From contig JAFYMW010000006.1 of assembly GCA_017548165.1 (NCBI GenBank), forward strand, positions 1-56,261: a stretch of DNA of 56,261 nucleotides. Direction: 5' to 3'. This document shows, piece by piece, positions 48,806 through 56,261 of the stretch; the stretch's first letter is position 1; each line of letters begins with the position of its first letter. The DNA comes from Bacteroidaceae bacterium. GTDB lineage: Bacteria > Bacteroidota > Bacteroidia > Bacteroidales > Bacteroidaceae. The notes beneath the pieces are model-generated. The model saw nothing but the letters and a program-made list of their open reading frames with translations, was not told where the DNA came from and did not search any database. Made by a program: the position numbers and the translations under genes.

Positions 48806-49996
48806 TCAGGACTTTTCCATAAAGTCCTTTTTTAATTTCTCCATGAAAGGAGCAGAGTGCTCAAAAAAGCGTTTGTAGCCAGAACACAGGTAGTTAAGTC
48901 CTGGCTCCCCATCCTTGGTTTTTGCAAAACGATTTCTTGGGCATTCGCCATGGCAACAGAACTGCCACTTACATTCCTTGCATTGTGTGGGTAGTCCCTT
49001 TGTTTTCATGTCGGCAAATGTCATTTGTTTTTCGCTGTTCAGCATATCCAGAATACCACGATTGCGGATATTCCCCAGATAATACTCCGGAAAAACAAAG
49101 TGATCGCAACAATAGATGTCACCATTGTGCTCCATCACTGCTGCATGTCCACACCAATTGGAAAGTGAACATACCCCAGGTGTCACACCAACCCAATTTG
49201 CCAATGTGGCCTCAAAGGTCTGTACAAACATCTCACCCACATCGTTTTGGTACCACTCGTCAAAAACGGTGCAGAGAAACTCTCCCCAAGCCTCAGCAGA
49301 GACGCTAAAAGGAGCTACGGTATGCTCATCTCCATCCAAGACATGCGCCAGATGTCTTCCGTCGTCGTGTCGGTGAATTCTTTCCACTACAGGTGTGAAT
49401 TGCAAATACTTGCATTCCAACTCATCACGGAAGAAACGGTAAAAGTCTAAAGGTCGTGCTGCTGTGATATCATTCACCACCGCCATGGCATTCCACTCCA
49501 CATTGTATCGGTCGAGCATCTCTATACCCTTCATCACCTTTTCCCATGTCCCTCCACCATTGCGCTTCATGCGGTAGGCATCGTGCATATCCTGTGGACC
49601 ATCTATGCTTATGCCCACAAGCCATCCCTCGTCGTGCAGGAATCTACACCATTCGGGAGTGAGCATAGTGCCATTGGTCTGTATGCAGTTCTGTATTTCC
49701 TTGCCTTCAGCATACTGGCGTTGCCATCGCACCACCTTTTTATAATAGTCCAGTGGGCGTATCATGGGTTCGCCACCATGCCATGTGAAGTTTACCTCAC
49801 GAACAAACTGCGACTGTATGTATTCGCGGATGAATACTTCGGTCAGTTGGTCTGTCATCACATGTTTCTCGCCATTCTGATACAGTTTCTGTTTCTCCAG
49901 ATAATAGCAATAGTCGCATGCAAGATTGCAATGTGCCCCAGCAGGTTTGCTCATTACATACAATGGTCGGGCATAGGGGTTGAATATATTTGCCAT
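48806..49996 (-). CDS. Anaerobic sulfatase-maturating enzyme (radical SAM, SPASM)
   Basis: A 396-residue oxygen-sensitive enzyme that converts a Cys or Ser of sulfatases into the catalytic formylglycine. The radical SAM cluster motif CNLACDYC (C23, C27, C30) is at the N-terminus, followed by TWHGGEPM and ISIDGP. The C-terminal SPASM domain has cysteines in GVCSLSNWCG, IYCCDHFVF, QCKECKWQFCCHGECPRNRF and YLCSGYK, enough for two auxiliary clusters. Other SPASM peptide-modifying enzymes look similar, but length and motif spacing fit this family. No sulfatase gene is in the window. The promoter comes from repeat copy E. Confidence 0.9.
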   Translation of the reverse strand: MANIFNPYARPLYVMSKPAGAHCNLACDYCYYLEKQKLYQNGEKHVMTDQLTEVFIREYIQSQFVREVNFTWHGGEPMIRPLDYYKKVVRWQRQYAEGKEIQNCIQTNGTMLTPEWCRFLHDEGWLVGISIDGPQDMHDAYRMKRNGGGTWEKVMKGIEMLDRYNVEWNAMAVVNDITAARPLDFYRFFRDELECKYLQFTPVVERIHRHDDGRHLAHVLDGDEHTVAPFSVSAEAWGEFLCTVFDEWYQNDVGEMFVQTFEATLANWVGVTPGVCSLSNWCGHAAVMEHNGDIYCCDHFVFPEYYLGNIRNRGILDMLNSEKQMTFADMKTKGLPTQCKECKWQFCCHGECPRNRFAKTKDGEPGLNYLCSGYKRFFEHSAPFMEKLKKDFMEKS

Positions 49997-50034
49997 GTTC
50001 TACTTATTCTTGACTTGATGTCTGCCTTGATTCG

Positions 50035-50066
50035 CAAAGGTACGACTTAGTGGGCGGATAAACAAA
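50035..50066 (-). promoter_or_regulatory. Promoter of the radical SAM gene, carried by 60-bp repeat copy E
   Basis: On the minus strand TTTG (50063-50066), 20 bases, TACCTTTG (50035-50042); start codon at 49996. Confidence 0.85.
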
Positions 50067-50100
50067 TTAATTCTGCTTTTTCCTGACGAGAGCACTTTCA
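50041..50100. repeat. 60-bp promoter-bearing repeat, copy E, diverged
   Basis: Gapless alignment to the other copies: both ends recognisable, GGAAAAAGCA-type centre, TTTG at element positions 35-38 and TA at 59-60. Identity is lower than among A, B and D1, but promoter geometry is the same. Confidence 0.7.
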
Positions 50101-50147
50101 ACCAACACATTAGAGGTGCAGATAATATAAAAAACATATGCCAAATG

Positions 50148-50177
50148 TTGTCTTTTTATTAAATATAGCTATATTTG
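50148..50177 (+). promoter_or_regulatory. Promoter of the acyl-CoA ligase gene
   Basis: TTG (50148-50150), 19 bases, TATATTTG (50170-50177); ATG at 50212. Confidence 0.6.
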
Positions 50178-50211
50178 TGCCGTAAAATATTTAAAACAAC
50201 ATTCTCCTATT

Positions 50212-52113
50212 ATGAAGAAGACCATTGTAGATTTGTTCGAGTCATCGGTTCAGACCTATCCGAACAATACTTTTTTGTTGGAAAAATCAGACGGCAAGTT
50301 CCGTCCCACTACCTATACTGAAGTTCATAAACTTGTTTATCGTCTTGGTGCAGGTTTGCAAGCTCTTGGTGTGCAGAAGGGCGACACCATGGCATTGCTC
50401 AGCGAGGGTCGCAACATGTGGGTTATCGGCGAGTTGGCAATGTTCTATGCCGGTGCTATAAATGTGCCCTTGTCAATAAAACTTGAAGAGAGCAACGATC
50501 TTTTCTTCCGTTTGCAGCATGGTGATGTTCAGTATGTCATGGTTTCTGGTACCCAACTGAAGAAAATACGCCAGATTAAGGATCGCTTGCCTCTGCTAAA
50601 ACAAGTCATTGTTCTTGATGCTCAGGAAAAGTACGAAGAAAAGGAAATATCGGTAGATGAAGTTTTCAAGATGGGCGACGAGTTCATCGCAACACATAGC
50701 CTTGATGATTTCCTAAGTGTAGCACGCTCTATCCAAAACGACGACTATGCTACCATAACCTACACCAGCGGAACAACTGCCGACCCCAAGGGTGTGGTGC
50801 TCACACACCGCAACTATACAGCCAACGTGGAACAAGCCTGCACCTTGGTAAATATCGACCAGACTTGGCGCACACTGATTATCTTGCCTTTGGATCACTG
50901 CTTTGCACATGTGGTAGGATTCTATATCATGATGAGCAAGGGTGCAACAGCAGCTACCGTTCAGGTTGGCCGCACTCCTATGGAGACTCTAAAGAATATA
51001 CCCCTGAACATCCGCGAGGTACGTCCCCACTTTATCCTCAGCGTACCAGCTTTGGCTAAGACCTTCAAGAAGAATATCGAGCAAGGCATCCGGGCCAAGG
51101 GACCTCAAGCGGTGCGTTTGTTCAATTGGGGTATGAAGCTGAAGCAGATGTATTATGGCGATAGCAACCTCGACTTCAAAGGTTGGCGCTATGCTTTGAA
51201 ACCTCTTTGTGCCTTGTTCGACAAGATACTCTTCTCTAAGGTGCGCGACAATTTTGGTGGCGAATTAAAGTTCTTTATCGGTGGTGGTGCTTTGCTCGAC
51301 AAGGACTTGCAGAAGTTCTACGTCGGTATAGGTATTCCCATGTATCAAGGTTATGGACTTTCTGAGGCCACTCCTGTAATCTCCAGCAATGGTCCCGAAT
51401 TATATCGTTTCGGTTCTAGTGGTAAACTTGTGCAACCCATCGAGTTGAAGATATGCGACATGGATGGCAAGGAACTTCCTGTTGGCGAGATGGGCGAGAT
51501 TGTCGTTAAGGGCGAGAATGTGATGGCTGGCTATTGGAAGAACCCCGAATCAACAGCGGAAACCGTTCGCAATGGTTATCTCTATACTGGCGACCTCGGA
51601 TATATGAGCAAGGAGGGTCTGTTGTATGTCAAAGGCCGTTTCAAGAGTTTGCTTATTTCCAGTGATGGTGAGAAATATAGTCCCGAGGGTATCGAGGAAG
51701 CACTCGTAGAGAAATCTCCATATATAGATCAGGTGATGCTCTACAACAATCAATGCACCACCACAACAGCCTTGATTGTTGCCAACAAGGATGCGCTGAA
51801 GCGTCAACTTAAAGAGCGTGGACTTGCACCAGAGAGTGTGGAAGGTCGTCAGGCAGCGCTCCAGATTCTTGAAGGCGAACTGGCACGATTCAAGAAAGGT
51901 GGTGAGTTCTTTGGCATGTTCCCCGAGCGTTGGTTGCCCAGTAGTTTTGCTGTTTTGGCAGAACCCTTCACCGAGCAGAATCAGATGATCAACTCCACCA
52001 TGAAGATGGTGCGCCCCAAGATCGAAAAGGCATATAAGGAACGTATTGACTATATTTACACCAGCGAGGGCAAGCAGACACTGAATCCCCAGAACGTCGA
52101 GGCTATTTTCTAA
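50212..52113 (+). CDS. Long-chain fatty acid-CoA ligase (AMP-binding enzyme)
   Basis: A 633-residue adenylate-forming enzyme that activates fatty acids with ATP and CoA. The AMP-binding motif TYTSGTTADPKGV is at residues 184-196; YQGYGLSEATPVIS and YTGDLGYMSKEGLLYVKGR are the next conserved stretches, and the C-terminal domain has the catalytic lysine region. Size and the membrane-associated KLKQMYYGDSNLDFKGWRY segment suit the long-chain (FACL/AasC-like) group. DUF2007 follows after 30 bases. Confidence 0.9.
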   Translation: MKKTIVDLFESSVQTYPNNTFLLEKSDGKFRPTTYTEVHKLVYRLGAGLQALGVQKGDTMALLSEGRNMWVIGELAMFYAGAINVPLSIKLEESNDLFFRLQHGDVQYVMVSGTQLKKIRQIKDRLPLLKQVIVLDAQEKYEEKEISVDEVFKMGDEFIATHSLDDFLSVARSIQNDDYATITYTSGTTADPKGVVLTHRNYTANVEQACTLVNIDQTWRTLIILPLDHCFAHVVGFYIMMSKGATAATVQVGRTPMETLKNIPLNIREVRPHFILSVPALAKTFKKNIEQGIRAKGPQAVRLFNWGMKLKQMYYGDSNLDFKGWRYALKPLCALFDKILFSKVRDNFGGELKFFIGGGALLDKDLQKFYVGIGIPMYQGYGLSEATPVISSNGPELYRFGSSGKLVQPIELKICDMDGKELPVGEMGEIVVKGENVMAGYWKNPESTAETVRNGYLYTGDLGYMSKEGLLYVKGRFKSLLISSDGEKYSPEGIEEALVEKSPYIDQVMLYNNQCTTTTALIVANKDALKRQLKERGLAPESVEGRQAALQILEGELARFKKGGEFFGMFPERWLPSSFAVLAEPFTEQNQMINSTMKMVRPKIEKAYKERIDYIYTSEGKQTLNPQNVEAIF

Positions 52114-52143
52114 TACACGTTCTTCTCTGATACGTTATATCTT

Positions 52144-52359
52144 ATGGAAAAGACAGATAAGGTATGCAGACTGACAACAGTCTATAACTTGACAGATGCG
52201 TATATGCTTCGCGACTATTTGTTGCAAGAAGGCATAGAGGCATATATATTCAACGAGATAATGAGTACCTATGTTCCAACTATGGGTGCTGATATCATGG
52301 TATCAGAAAAGGACCTGGATGTGGCAAAGGAAAAGCTCCAATCTTTCAGGGGAGAGTAG
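52144..52359 (+). CDS. DUF2007 family small protein
   Basis: A 71-residue protein with the single DUF2007 domain, a ferredoxin-like alpha/beta fold related to PII-like signal proteins: VCRLTTVYNLTDAYMLRDYLLQEGIEAYIFNE, then ADIMVSEKDLDVAKEKLQ. Function unknown. It shares a transcript with the acyl-CoA ligase and precedes a terminator. Confidence 0.88.
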   Translation: MEKTDKVCRLTTVYNLTDAYMLRDYLLQEGIEAYIFNEIMSTYVPTMGADIMVSEKDLDVAKEKLQSFRGE

Positions 52360-52381
52360 AAGACAATATCAGATAATAAAT

Positions 52382-52407
52382 AAAGAGGCACGAATCCGTG
52401 CCTCTTT
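52382..52407. terminator. Bidirectional rho-independent terminator
   Basis: AAAGAGGCACG (52382-52392) and CGTGCCTCTTT (52397-52407) make a perfect 11-base-pair stem with loop AATC; A-rich on one side and T-rich on the other. It serves the DUF2007 gene and convergent asd. Confidence 0.9.
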
Positions 52408-52436
52408 ATTTGTATAAATATGTTTGCTAAAAATGT

Positions 52437-53453
52437 TTATCCCTGAAACTTGGGGTCGTTCTTAATGAGCCATTCGGCAATCTGTACGGCGTTGAGGGCG
52501 GCGCCCTTCTTGATTTGGTCGCTTACCAACCAGAAGGTAAGGCCGTTGGGGTTGGCGATGTCCTTGCGGATACGGCCCACATAGACATCATCGCAGCCTT
52601 CCAGGAACAGGGGCATGGGGTAGTCCTTCTTCTCGGGGTCGTCCTGCAAACGCAGACCGTTGCCATTGCGTACTGCCTCCTTGAACTCCTCAACGCTTAC
52701 AGGGCGCTCTGTCTCTGCCCAAATAGCCTCGGAGTGGCAACGAAGTGAGGGAACACGCACGCACATTGCTGAGCAGTCGGCATCGGTGTGCATGATCTTC
52801 TTTGTCTCGTGGAACATCTTCATCTCCTCCTTGGTGTAGCCGTTGTCGGTGAACACATCAATCTGGGGGATTACGTTGAAGGCCAGCTGGTAGGCGAACT
52901 TCTCCACTGTGGGCTTCTCGCCTGCCAATACCTGACGGTACTGCTCAAACAGTTCTGCCATGGCTGCTGCGCCGGCACCACTTGCGGCCTGATAGCTTGC
53001 AACATGGATGCGGCGGATGTGGCTGATGTTCTCCAGAGCCTGAAGAGCCACAACCATCATGATGGTGGTACAGTTGGGGTTGGCAATGATGCCGCGGGGA
53101 CGGTCCAGTGCGTCCAGTGCGTTGCACTCGGGAACTACCAGGGGTACATCCTCGTCCATACGGAAGGCACTTGAATTGTCAATCATCACGGCACCGTGCT
53201 TGGTGATGGTCTCGGCAAACTCCTTGCTTGTGCCGCCACCAGCACTGGTGAATGCAATGTCCACACCCTTGAAGTCGTCGTTGTGCTGAAGGAGTTTTAC
53301 CTCTATCTCCTTGCCACGGAATGTATATTTGGTTCCGGCGCTACGCTCGCTGCCGAAAAGCAGTAATTCGTCAATAGGAAAATTTCTTTCGTCCAAAACG
53401 CAAAGGAACTCTTGTCCTACAGCGCCACTGGCACCTACAATAGCTACTTTCAT
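52437..53453 (-). CDS. asd: Aspartate-semialdehyde dehydrogenase
   Basis: A 338-residue NADPH enzyme reducing aspartyl phosphate to the semialdehyde, the branch point to lysine, diaminopimelate, threonine and methionine. The Rossmann motif [10 protein letters not shown] is at residues 8-17, the catalytic cysteine is C128 in NPNCTTI, and the substrate-binding [11 protein letters not shown] segment and the later [12 protein letters not shown] histidine region are present. The dinucleotide site and overall length fit the Gram-positive/Bacteroidetes class. Single gene with its own -7 box (53531-53538). Confidence 0.96.
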   Translation of the reverse strand: MKVAIVGASGAVGQEFLCVLDERNFPIDELLLFGSERSAGTKYTFRGKEIEVKLLQHNDDFKGVDIAFTSAGGGTSKEFAETITKHGAVMIDNSSAFRMDEDVPLVVPECNALDALDRPRGIIANPNCTTIMMVVALQALENISHIRRIHVASYQAASGAGAAAMAELFEQYRQVLAGEKPTVEKFAYQLAFNVIPQIDVFTDNGYTKEEMKMFHETKKIMHTDADCSAMCVRVPSLRCHSEAIWAETERPVSVEEFKEAVRNGNGLRLQDDPEKKDYPMPLFLEGCDDVYVGRIRKDIANPNGLTFWLVSDQIKKGAALNAVQIAEWLIKNDPKFQG

Positions 53454-53530
53454 AGTTGTGTACTTATATGTTTATTGTTTTCGTTTGCTTGTTGAATAAT
53501 CTTGAATAGCAGGATTCTAAAAAAACCGTA

Positions 53531-53538
53531 CAAAATTA
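53531..53538 (-). promoter_or_regulatory. -7 box of asd
   Basis: TAATTTTG on the minus strand, 77 bases before the ATG. It sits in the small dyad CCGTA...TACGG. Confidence 0.45.
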
Positions 53539-53592
53539 CGGAAAATATTATAAATAAGGAGTGTTCTTGTCAAGAAATAGCATAAAATACCT

Positions 53593-53600
53593 TATCTTTG
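53593..53600 (+). promoter_or_regulatory. -7 box of the antiporter-lolD operon
   Basis: TATCTTTG, 19 bases before ATG 53620. Confidence 0.6.
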
Positions 53601-53619
53601 CACGAAATTATATAGAGAA

Positions 53620-55647
53620 ATGCATCATATACTGACAATAACACGAATGCCTTTGGCTTTGGTAACAGACCCCACATGGGTGTTCTTTGTCGTATTGATG
53701 ATAATACTTTTTGCCCCCATATTGTTGCGTCGTCTGCGCATTCCCCACATTATCGGATTGATTTTGGCTGGTGTGATGATAGGACAGCATGGGTTCAATA
53801 TCATAGATCGTGACAGAAGTTTCGAGATTTTCGGTCAGGTAGGCATATATTTTATTATGTTCCTTGCCGCCTTGGAACTTAATATGGGCAGTGTGCGCCA
53901 ATTTGGTCACAAGGGATTGGTCTTTGGCATCATCACCTATATAGTGCCATTTGTTTCTGGTTTTCTTGCCGCTCATTATTTGCTTGGCTTTGGTGCAGCC
54001 TCGTCGGTGTTGCTTAGCTGTATCCTGGCTTCGCACACCATGGTATCTTATCCCATAGTGGGGCGTTTCGGTTTGACTCGTCATCCAGTGGTGATAGTCT
54101 CTGTTGTTGCCACCGCCGTGGCTCTTTTCGTGGCATTGCTGGTGCTTGCCATTACCATTGGCACACTACACGAGACAACAACCTTCCATTGGGTGCTCTT
54201 TGCCCTTAAATGCATCCTCTATGGTGTTTTGGTTGTATTTGCCTATCCGAGGGTGGGGCAGTGGTTCCTGCGCAGATACGATGACACCATCATGCAGTTC
54301 ATCTTCATCATGTCGTTGGTGTTTCTCAGTGCCGCCCTTGCCGAACTGGTAGGACTGGAGGGATTGCTTGGTGCCTTCCTAGCAGGTCTAAGCATCAGCC
54401 GACTCATCCCACGCACATCTCCTCTGATGTCCTACATACAGTTCGTGGGCAACGCCCTGTTTATCCCCTATTTCCTGATAGGTGTGGGTATGCTTATAAA
54501 CCTCAGGGTTCTCTTTAGCGACATGTCTACCATATGGATTATCCTTGTCATGGTCGTTGTAGGTACCATCTCCAAATGGCTTGCCGCACACTTGATGTGT
54601 ATGGTGTCCAAGGATATGAAGGGTGGTGCCCAACTGATGTTTGGTCTCACCAATGCCCATGCTGCTGGTGCTCTGGCAATAGTGATGATAGGCACCGACC
54701 CTATGGTCAATCTGATGAACGAGTCCGTCTTCAACGGCACGGTCATGCTCATTCTCTTCTCGTGCATCATCAGTGGTTTTGCCACCAACGAAGGAGCCCG
54801 AAAACTTGCCCTTGCCGACCTTGACACCGAGGAGAACCAGGGTACATGGCATGGTAAGTGTCTTGTCACATACAGTCAGCCCGATAGTGTAGGTTTGCTT
54901 ACCCAGTTGGCATTGGTCATCCGCAACTCTCGCATACCGGACAGCCTCATGGGACTCACCGTTACTTTCAACGACTATGATGGCGAGGCCGAAGGCTATC
55001 GCGAAGCTCAGCGCATGCTCGAGAATGCCGTTTCTGTGGCCTCGGCAGCACATGTGGATATGAAGACCTTGTCTCGTCTCAGTACCAATGTGGCAGGAGG
55101 CATCCTCCATACCATCAGAGAATATGATTGTGGTGAGGTGATGGTATGTCTGACCGACCGCACCACAGGTATGCCCAAGTCCAGTCTTGGTCCTGTCATA
55201 GACCATGTGCTTGAAGGCACCAACCGTGAGGTTATGGCAGTTCGCATGGTTGTACCTCCTGGTACATTGCACAGAGTCATTGTTGCCGTGCCTCAAAAGG
55301 CAGAGTACGAGGCAGGTTTCTATAAATGGGTAGAGCATGTGTGCCGTATGGGAGAGCAGTTGGATTGTGTCATAGAATTCCATGCACACCCCGACACATT
55401 GCCTCATCTCAAGAACTATATGTGGCAATACCACATTTCCTTGCGCACAGAGTATATCGAGATGGCACTATGGACCAAGGTGATGTCTCTGTCTCAGCGA
55501 GCTGGTACTGACGATATGGTGGTATTTGTCACCGCACGTCCAGGTTTTATCTCCTACAAGGGTGCTTTTGCAGGTCTACCCTTGCTTATTCACAGGTATT
55601 TCAGTCATACCAGCGTAATGCTGCTTTATCCCGACCAATGGTCATGA
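53620..55647 (+). CDS. Kef-type cation:proton antiporter (CPA2) with C-terminal universal-stress domains
   Basis: A 675-residue inner-membrane protein. The first 400 residues hold about 12 hydrophobic segments in the Na+/H+ exchanger arrangement ([42 protein letters not shown]). The last 270 residues are soluble and look like two universal-stress-protein domains ([42 protein letters not shown]) rather than the TrkA-N domain of classical KefB/C. The ion (K+ or Na+) cannot be told. ATG 53647 is an alternative start. Its stop overlaps the lolD-like start (ATGA). Confidence 0.88.
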   Translation: MHHILTITRMPLALVTDPTWVFFVVLMIILFAPILLRRLRIPHIIGLILAGVMIGQHGFNIIDRDRSFEIFGQVGIYFIMFLAALELNMGSVRQFGHKGLVFGIITYIVPFVSGFLAAHYLLGFGAASSVLLSCILASHTMVSYPIVGRFGLTRHPVVIVSVVATAVALFVALLVLAITIGTLHETTTFHWVLFALKCILYGVLVVFAYPRVGQWFLRRYDDTIMQFIFIMSLVFLSAALAELVGLEGLLGAFLAGLSISRLIPRTSPLMSYIQFVGNALFIPYFLIGVGMLINLRVLFSDMSTIWIILVMVVVGTISKWLAAHLMCMVSKDMKGGAQLMFGLTNAHAAGALAIVMIGTDPMVNLMNESVFNGTVMLILFSCIISGFATNEGARKLALADLDTEENQGTWHGKCLVTYSQPDSVGLLTQLALVIRNSRIPDSLMGLTVTFNDYDGEAEGYREAQRMLENAVSVASAAHVDMKTLSRLSTNVAGGILHTIREYDCGEVMVCLTDRTTGMPKSSLGPVIDHVLEGTNREVMAVRMVVPPGTLHRVIVAVPQKAEYEAGFYKWVEHVCRMGEQLDCVIEFHAHPDTLPHLKNYMWQYHISLRTEYIEMALWTKVMSLSQRAGTDDMVVFVTARPGFISYKGAFAGLPLLIHRYFSHTSVMLLYPDQWS

Positions 55648-56261
55648 TTAGAATAGAAGGTATAAAAAAGAGTTTTGGCAACTTGCAGGTGTTGAAGGGC
55701 ATAGATCTTTCCATCGGCAAGGGCGAGGTGGTCAGTATCGTTGGTTCCAGTGGTGCTGGCAAGACAACGCTTCTGCAGATTATCGGCACTTTGGACAAGG
55801 CCGATGATGGTAGGGTAGTGATTGCCGGAGAGGATGTCACTGCTTTCAATTCCGACCGCATGGCACGCTTCCGCAACAAGCACATAGGCTTCGTGTTCCA
55901 GTTTCATCAGTTGTTGCCCGAGTTTACTGCTCTGGAAAATGTCATGATGCCGGCATACATAGCAGGTTCTTCTATTCGCGAAGCCAAGGCCAGAGCAGTG
56001 GAACTCTTGGAATTTATGGGACTTGCCGAGCGTGCTCAGCACAAGCCCAACGAACTCTCCGGAGGTGAGAAGCAGCGTGTGGCAGTGGCTCGTGCCTTGA
56101 TGAACAATCCCGAACTGGTACTTGCCGACGAACCTTCGGGCAGTCTGGACAGCCAGAACAAGGAGGAACTGCACAAACTTTTCTTTGATTTAAGGGATAA
56201 GTATGGTCAGACTTTCGTCATCGTCACTCACGATGAGGCTTTGGCTTCCATCACAGACCGC
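55644..56261 (+). CDS. lolD: LolD-like ABC transporter ATP-binding protein, cut by window edge
   Basis: Open from ATG 55644 to the window end (206 codons; complete members have about 215-230). Walker [10 protein letters not shown] (about residues 35-43), Q-loop in [18 protein letters not shown], signature [15 protein letters not shown], Walker [13 protein letters not shown], and the H-loop in VIVTHDEAL are all present. [14 protein letters not shown] and the overall sequence suit LolD, which powers extraction of lipoproteins from the inner membrane, but related MacB-type ATPases cannot be excluded. It is translationally coupled to the antiporter. Confidence 0.88.
   Translation, partial: MIRIEGIKKSFGNLQVLKGIDLSIGKGEVVSIVGSSGAGKTTLLQIIGTLDKADDGRVVIAGEDVTAFNSDRMARFRNKHIGFVFQFHQLLPEFTALENVMMPAYIAGSSIREAKARAVELLEFMGLAERAQHKPNELSGGEKQRVAVARALMNNPELVLADEPSGSLDSQNKEELHKLFFDLRDKYGQTFVIVTHDEALASITDR

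Noticed and set aside
54388..55434. 348-codon minus-strand open frame inside the antiporter gene
   Set aside because: Shadow; His- and Thr-rich with no domain.
1..56261. CRISPR array, rRNA operon, prophage, restriction or antiphage system
   Set aside because: No regularly spaced repeat-spacer pattern, rRNA sequence, phage structural genes or defence gene cluster was seen. The DUF4143 ATPase alone is not enough to claim a defence system.

Overview
This 56-kb window reads as ordinary chromosome of an anaerobic Bacteroidales bacterium, most likely a Prevotella/Segatella-type member of Prevotellaceae. The grounds are: start regions carry the Bacteroidetes promoter boxes (TTTG about 20 bases ahead of TAnnTTTG) rather than Shine-Dalgarno sites; the DUF6242-DUF6089-uppS-bamA-skp(x3)-murI gene order; a fused FeoA-FeoB iron transporter with its Cys-rich partner; meso-diaminopimelate dehydrogenase; an oxygen-sensitive pyruvate formate-lyase; an anaerobic-type sulfatase-maturing enzyme; and a BspA-type leucine-rich-repeat remnant. 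The species is inferred, not proven.

Layout. 1-2.85 kb: pyruvate formate-lyase (cut by the left edge) divergent from ddh. 2.9-5.4 kb: a small AT-rich accessory patch with a MITE-like element, a gene remnant, a DUF4143 ATPase and a hairpin repeat. 5.5-12.9 kb: epimerase/reductase, RNase R and sigma-54 (rpoN), a hemerythrin/RIC-like LuxR regulator, and a RidA/chorismatase-like protein. 13.5-24.2 kb: Bax-inhibitor-1 membrane protein, two M16 proteases, a PBP4-type D,D-carboxypeptidase, FeoAB plus its small partner, an RluA-type pseudouridine synthase and WbqC. 24.4-30.0 kb: GNAT protein, then the tightly packed parE-coaD-ctp-ybeY set. 30.1-34.7 kb: BspA remnant, secreted bleomycin-hydrolase-type C1 peptidase, secreted GH84 hexosaminidase and tRNA-Lys. 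34.8-39.3 kb, minus strand: prmC-recX, pyrE-SRPBCC, then argH-lipoprotein. 39.5-48.8 kb, plus strand: ribD, two envelope proteins, then the envelope assembly cluster uppS-bamA-skp-skp-skp-murI. 48.8-56.3 kb: sulfatase-maturing radical SAM enzyme, acyl-CoA ligase, DUF2007, asd, a Kef-type antiporter with stress domains, and the start of a LolD-like ABC ATPase (cut by the right edge).

How genes work together: cell-envelope building dominates. UppS supplies the lipid carrier, MurI, Ddh and Asd supply D-glutamate, diaminopimelate and its precursor, PBP4 trims peptidoglycan, BamA and Skp proteins insert outer-membrane proteins, and LolD exports lipoproteins. Secreted hydrolases (GH84, C1 and M16 peptidases) and a sulfatase activator fit growth on glycans and proteins.

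The most unusual content is in the repeats. A 60-bp element recurs between divergent genes and upstream of single genes, and carries a complete promoter in exactly the same place each time (6596-6655, 6671-6730, 6807-6866, 39328-39387, 50041-50100, plus truncated copies). A 22-bp tandem repeat has entered two unrelated coding sequences in frame (ribD and an M16 protease), and another purine-rich repeat appears inside the FeoA-FeoB linker. Several genes have their ATG 4-8 bases after the -7 box, so their mRNAs are probably leaderless or nearly so.
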